NCBI RefSeq assembly: GCF_032583975.1
Contig: NZ_JAWHTF010000003.1
Reading direction: 5' to 3' (one strand)
Source: Gilvirhabdus luticola
GTDB lineage: Bacteria; Bacteroidota; Bacteroidia; Flavobacteriales; Flavobacteriaceae
DNA: 64,000 nucleotides
The translations under genes were made by a program, and so were the position numbers. This document shows positions 60,513 through 64,000 of the stretch, in pieces (position 1 is the first letter of the stretch; each line of letters begins with the position of its first letter). The notes beneath the pieces are model-generated. The model saw only the letters and a program-made list of their open reading frames with translations. It was not told the origin of the DNA and searched no databases.

Positions 60513-61358
60513 TTAGTAATCTCCTAAAGTTTCAGGGTTTTGTGCCAATCCTACGGCTAGCTGTTCATCATTTGGTGCTTTGCCATGCCATGCATGTGTG
60601 TACATCATAAAATCTACACCATGACCCATTATGGTTTTTAATAAAACGCAAACAGGTTTTCCTTTACCAGTTTTGCTTTTAGCATCAGCCATTCCTTTTA
60701 ATATGGATTCAATATTATTTCCTTCTTCAATTTCAATAACAATCCAATCAAAAGCCTCAAACTTTGCTTTAATGTTTCCCATGTAAAGAACATCGTCGGT
60801 AGCTCCATCAATTTGTTGACCATTTAAATCTACTGTTGCTATAAGATTATCAACCTTTTTAGCTGAAGCATACATAATAGCTTCCCAATTTTGCCCTTCC
60901 TGCAGTTCACCATCACCATGTAAACTATAAACTAAATGATTATCATCGTTTAATTTTTTAGCTTGTGCTGCTCCAATAGCGACTGACATACCTTGCCCTA
61001 AAGAACCTGATGCAATACGAACGCCTGGCAAACCTTCATGCGTAGTTGGATGACCTTGTAAACGAGAATTAATTAGCCTGAATGTACTTAATTCCTCAAC
61101 GGGAAAATAATCAGATCTTGCCAATACGCTATAAAAAACGGGCGAAATATGACCGTTGGACAAGAAGAAAAGATCTTCACCTATTCCATCCATATCAAAT
61201 CCTTCTTTGCGATCCATAATCTCATTGTACAATGCAACAAAAAATTCGGTACATCCTAAAGAACCTCCAGGATGACCAGAATTTACCTTATGAACCATGC
61301 GTAAAATATCTCTGCGAACCTGTGTTGCGAGATCCTCTAATTTAGTAATGTCTGCCAT
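60513..61358 (-). CDS. Transketolase, N-terminal subunit
   Basis: A 281-residue protein with the thiamine-diphosphate (PP) domain of transketolase: VNSGHPGGSLGCTEFFVALY, LSNGHISPVFYSVL, SLGQGMSVAIGAA and the metal-binding GDGELQEGQNWEAIMYA, then DLNGQQIDG. The ATG at 61358 is chosen because family members begin MADITKLEDLA-like; the longer frame upstream overlaps the promoter. It is the first gene of the split-transketolase operon. Confidence 0.93.
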   Translation of the reverse strand: MADITKLEDLATQVRRDILRMVHKVNSGHPGGSLGCTEFFVALYNEIMDRKEGFDMDGIGEDLFFLSNGHISPVFYSVLARSDYFPVEELSTFRLINSRLQGHPTTHEGLPGVRIASGSLGQGMSVAIGAAQAKKLNDDNHLVYSLHGDGELQEGQNWEAIMYASAKKVDNLIATVDLNGQQIDGATDDVLYMGNIKAKFEAFDWIVIEIEEGNNIESILKGMADAKSKTGKGKPVCVLLKTIMGHGVDFMMYTHAWHGKAPNDEQLAVGLAQNPETLGDY

Positions 61359-61385
61359 TCTTTTTGCGATTGAAATATTAAGGGT

Positions 61386-61415
61386 CAAAAATAAGTGTTT
61401 AAGATAGTTTGACAA
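61386..61415 (-). promoter_or_regulatory. Promoter of the transketolase operon
   Basis: Read on the minus strand: TTG at 61415-61413, 19-nt spacer, TATTTTTG at 61393-61386. Start near 61379, about 21 nt before the transketolase N-terminal subunit ATG. Confidence 0.8.
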
Positions 61416-61481
61416 AGCAATATTATCCTATTTTCGTGTTGAATTTGGTACTGTTAATAAGTTTATTTACTTAAATTATAA

Positions 61482-61511
61482 TTGCAATGGTTTATTAGTT
61501 ACTTATCTTTG
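61482..61511 (+). promoter_or_regulatory. Promoter of tgt
   Basis: TTG at 61482-61484, 19-nt spacer, TATCTTTG at 61504-61511. Start near 61518, about 15 nt before the tgt ATG, which rules out a longer N-terminus. Confidence 0.8.
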
Positions 61512-61532
61512 CCAACTCACTATTTTTTCTCT

Positions 61533-62663
61533 ATGAAATTTGATTTAAAAGGACAAGATCAGCAAACCAAAGCTAGGGCAGGAATATTAAAAACAGATCA
61601 TGGTGTAATTGAAACACCAATTTTTATGCCTGTTGGAACTGTGGCTTCAGTTAAGGGTGTACATCAAAGAGAGCTTAAAAATGATATTAATCCGGACATT
61701 ATTCTTGGTAATACTTACCATTTGTATTTAAGACCACAAACATCAATTCTTGAACAAGCAGGTGGTTTGCACAAATTTATGAATTGGGATCGAAATATTT
61801 TAACAGATTCTGGTGGATATCAAGTGTATTCTCTTTCGGCAAATAGAAAAATAAAAGAGGAAGGCGTGAAGTTTAAATCTCATATTGATGGAAGTTATCA
61901 CACATTTACTCCAGAGAATGTTATGGAAATTCAACGAAGTATAGGTGCAGATATTATTATGGCATTTGATGAATGTACACCTTATCCTTGTGATTATCAA
62001 TACGCTAAACGATCTATGCACATGACACATCGTTGGTTAGATAGATGTTTGCTACATCTTAACAAAGTGCCTTTTAAGTATGGTTATAGCCAATCTTTTT
62101 TCCCAATAGTACAAGGAAGTACTTATAAAGATCTTCGAATACAATCCGCAGAATATATTGCTAATGCCGATGCAGAAGGAAATGCAATTGGAGGCTTATC
62201 TGTTGGTGAGCCAGCAGAAGAAATGTATGAAATGACAGAAATTGTTTGTCGAATTTTGCCAGAAGACAAACCTCGATACTTAATGGGAGTTGGTACACCA
62301 ATCAATATTCTTGAAAATATTGCGTTAGGTATTGATATGTTTGATTGTGTGATGCCAACCCGAAATGGTAGGAATGGCATGCTGTTTACTGCACATGGAA
62401 CCATTAACATTAAAAACAAGAAATGGGAAGATGACTTTTCTGCAATTGATGACATGGGAATAACATTTGTAGATACAGAATATAGTAAAGGATATTTAAA
62501 GCATTTATTTTCGGTAAATGAAATGCTTGGAAGACAAATTGCAACAATTCATAATTTAGGGTTTTACTTATGGTTGGTAAGAGAAGCAAGAAAACATATA
62601 TTAGCTGGAGATTTTTTAACATGGAAAACACAGATGGTTAAACAAATGGACAAACGTTTATAA
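61533..62663 (+). CDS. tgt: Queuine/preQ1 tRNA-guanine transglycosylase
   Basis: A 376-residue TIM-barrel enzyme that swaps guanine 34 for the queuosine precursor preQ1 in tRNAs with GUN anticodons. The nucleophile Asp lies in IDMFDCVMPTRNGRNG, and the substrate Asp in ILTDSGGYQVYSLS. The QGSTYKDLRIQSA and GGLSVGEP segments line the pocket. The usual zinc cysteines of bacterial Tgt (C-x-C-x2-C) near the C-terminus are not seen: the region that normally holds them reads NIKNKKWEDDFSAIDD, so the zinc site appears absent. The start at 61533 agrees with the promoter. Confidence 0.95.
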   Translation: MKFDLKGQDQQTKARAGILKTDHGVIETPIFMPVGTVASVKGVHQRELKNDINPDIILGNTYHLYLRPQTSILEQAGGLHKFMNWDRNILTDSGGYQVYSLSANRKIKEEGVKFKSHIDGSYHTFTPENVMEIQRSIGADIIMAFDECTPYPCDYQYAKRSMHMTHRWLDRCLLHLNKVPFKYGYSQSFFPIVQGSTYKDLRIQSAEYIANADAEGNAIGGLSVGEPAEEMYEMTEIVCRILPEDKPRYLMGVGTPINILENIALGIDMFDCVMPTRNGRNGMLFTAHGTINIKNKKWEDDFSAIDDMGITFVDTEYSKGYLKHLFSVNEMLGRQIATIHNLGFYLWLVREARKHILAGDFLTWKTQMVKQMDKRL

Positions 62664-62665
62664 GA

Positions 62666-63742
62666 TTGAAAATTCTTGATTGGTACATATTAAAGAGGTA
62701 TTTGTTTACATTTTTTATGATGTTGCTTCTGTTTATTCCAATAGGAATCACGGTAAGTTTAGCTGAAAAAATTGGTAAGATTTTAGAAAACGAAGCGCCT
62801 TTCAATGAGGTGGTTATGTACTATTTAGATTTTACCGTCTATTTTGCCCATTTACTATTTCCTCTATTTTTATTTCTTTCTGTTATTTGGTTTACTTCAA
62901 AATTGGCTAACAATACAGAAGTTATTGCTTTTTTAAGTTCTGGTGTTTCGTTTTCAAGATTTTTAAGACCTTATATGATTGGAGCTAGTCTTATAGCAAT
63001 ATTGGCTTTATTATTAGGGATGTACTTTGCCCCAATGGCCAGTAAAGGGTTTAATGAATTTGAATACGAATATTTCAAAAAAGGTAAAAAAGCAGTTCAG
63101 GATAGAAACGTTTACAGACAAATAAATGACAATGATTTTATATATGTAAGTAGTTTTAATTCGCAAAGAAAACAAGGACAAGATTTTACTTTAGAACACT
63201 TTGAAGGTAATAAGATGATTTATAAGATAAGTGCAAAAAACATAAGATATATTGAAGAAGATTCTACTTACAGACTTATTGACTATGTAAAAAGGCGTGT
63301 TGGAAAGATAAATGATACTATAGATGTTGGTAGAAGGAAAGATACCATTTTTTCATTTGATCTGGAAGACTTGACCCCAGTTGAATACATTGCTGAAACC
63401 TTGTCTTATAAGGAACTTTCTAACTTTATTGAGAAAGAAAAAAAACGAGGTTCTTCAAATATTGGTAGATATCAATTAGTACAATATCGTAAATGGAGTT
63501 TACCGGTTTCGGTGTTTATTTTAACAATCATTGCCGTTGCAGTTTCTTCTATAAAAAGGCGAGGAGGAATGGGTGTTAACTTGGCATTCGGAATTTGTAT
63601 TGCTATGGTTTTTGTCTTTTTTGATAAAATATTTGGTGTTATGGCTACACAATCAGATTTTCCTCCGTTAATTGCCGTGTGGTTTCCTAATATCCTTTTT
63701 GGTATTTTAGCGGTTTACTTATTATATAATGCCAAACGTTAA
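62666..63742 (+). CDS. LptF/LptG-family permease
   Basis: A 358-residue inner-membrane protein of the YjgP/YjgQ (LptF/LptG) family that helps extract lipopolysaccharide for export. Three helices at the N-terminus (MKILDWYILKRYLFTFFMML..., a second around 50-75, a third around 90-115), a periplasmic beta-jellyroll domain at about 120-265, and three C-terminal helices match the family. The start is a TTG, 2 nt after the tgt stop codon. LptB is not in the window; this could be either LptF or LptG. Confidence 0.88.
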   Translation: MKILDWYILKRYLFTFFMMLLLFIPIGITVSLAEKIGKILENEAPFNEVVMYYLDFTVYFAHLLFPLFLFLSVIWFTSKLANNTEVIAFLSSGVSFSRFLRPYMIGASLIAILALLLGMYFAPMASKGFNEFEYEYFKKGKKAVQDRNVYRQINDNDFIYVSSFNSQRKQGQDFTLEHFEGNKMIYKISAKNIRYIEEDSTYRLIDYVKRRVGKINDTIDVGRRKDTIFSFDLEDLTPVEYIAETLSYKELSNFIEKEKKRGSSNIGRYQLVQYRKWSLPVSVFILTIIAVAVSSIKRRGGMGVNLAFGICIAMVFVFFDKIFGVMATQSDFPPLIAVWFPNILFGILAVYLLYNAKR

Positions 63743-64000
63743 ACTAAAAAACCAACTACATCTTCATTTTTTAGTATTTATTGCAGGATTCACCGGTATT
63801 TTGGGTGAATTAATTTCAATAAAAGCTGTTCCTTTAGTTTGGATTAGAATGATAATTGCCTCTTTAATTTTATTTGTTTTTATAAAGTTCTCAAAGACCA
63901 ATATTAGAATTCATCCCAAAAAAATATTAAAGTTAGCATTTGCGGGAATTATAATTGCGTTGCACTGGATTACATTCTTCGGATCAATTGATGCTTCAAA
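63729..64000 (+). CDS. EamA/DMT-family transporter, partial (runs off window)
   Basis: An open frame from an ATG at 63729 runs to the window edge without a stop (90 codons visible). It overlaps the LptF/LptG-type gene by 14 bp in another frame. The visible part has three hydrophobic segments starting LHFLVFIAGFTGILGEL, then WIRMIIASLILFVFIKF, then AFAGIIIALHWITFFGSID, the classic layout of the first EamA (DMT drug/metabolite exporter) domain. The substrate is unknown and the second EamA domain should follow beyond 64000. Confidence 0.82.
   Translation, partial: MPNVKLKNQLHLHFLVFIAGFTGILGELISIKAVPLVWIRMIIASLILFVFIKFSKTNIRIHPKKILKLAFAGIIIALHWITFFGSIDAS

Overview
The window looks like a chromosomal segment of a member of the family Flavobacteriaceae (phylum Bacteroidota), probably marine. 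The DNA is AT-rich. There are five type IX secretion (T9SS) substrates with type A or type B sorting domains, several Bacteroidota-restricted families (DUF4920, DUF5606, flavobacterial lipoproteins), a DnaJ with a reduced zinc domain, and repeated promoters of the flavobacterial form TTG-N19-22-TAnnTTTG with no Shine-Dalgarno dependence. The genus cannot be fixed from this sequence. No insertion sequence, prophage, CRISPR array or plasmid function was seen, so this reads as core chromosome with one expanded surface-protein locus and one glycan locus.

Layout. 0-6.4 kb: fluoride channel, SRPBCC/GyrI-like protein, small membrane protein, MazG-like pyrophosphohydrolase, ilvE, DUF4920 lipoprotein with mnmD, an epimerase and a YceI lipoprotein. 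6.5-8.4 kb: grpE-dnaJ followed by a possible small RNA. 8.5-12.7 kb: a tight four-gene operon (ABC ATPase, ABC-2 permease, MscS channel, NtrC-type regulator lacking its DNA-binding domain). 12.7-24.8 kb: mixed metabolism and envelope genes (outer-membrane protein, PPK2, secreted M28 peptidase with DinB and glyoxalase-fold partners, TolB-like propeller, Rieske oxygenase, lysA, sucC). 25.2-27.6 kb: TerB-like protein convergent with uvrB.

27.6-42.4 kb is the most distinctive part. Four consecutive T9SS type B proteins (776, 1611, 910 and 913 aa) lie on the minus strand. All four contain the same repeat of about 94 residues, in 2, 11, 2 and 2 copies. The 910 and 913 aa genes are a tandem duplication whose copied unit reaches into the stop codon of an adjacent ABC permease. 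An ABC-2 exporter lies immediately upstream on the same strand. No PorP/SprF-type partner gene is present.

42.5-52.2 kb: an unrecognised protein with kinase-like motifs, heme A synthase, the CCA-adding enzyme, TsaC/Sua5, then a glycan locus (sugar-kinase-like protein, two GT2 glycosyltransferases, CDP-glycerol glycerophosphotransferase-like protein, sulfotransferase) ending at dapD. 52.3-64 kb: ruvX, a T9SS type A protein, def, DUF5606, a Crp-family regulator, a TlpA-like thioredoxin, tRNA-Lys and tRNA-Leu, aroK, a phosphoribosyltransferase, an S4 protein, an FKBP-like lipoprotein, an outer-membrane barrel, a split transketolase, tgt, an LptF/LptG permease, and an EamA transporter cut by the window edge.

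Connections: lysA and dapD belong to one diaminopimelate/lysine route. MnmD, TsaC, Tgt and the CCA enzyme all act on tRNA, and one of the two tRNA genes here lacks an encoded CCA. The secreted T9SS proteins, glycan genes, LptF/G-type permease and outer-membrane proteins all shape the cell surface.
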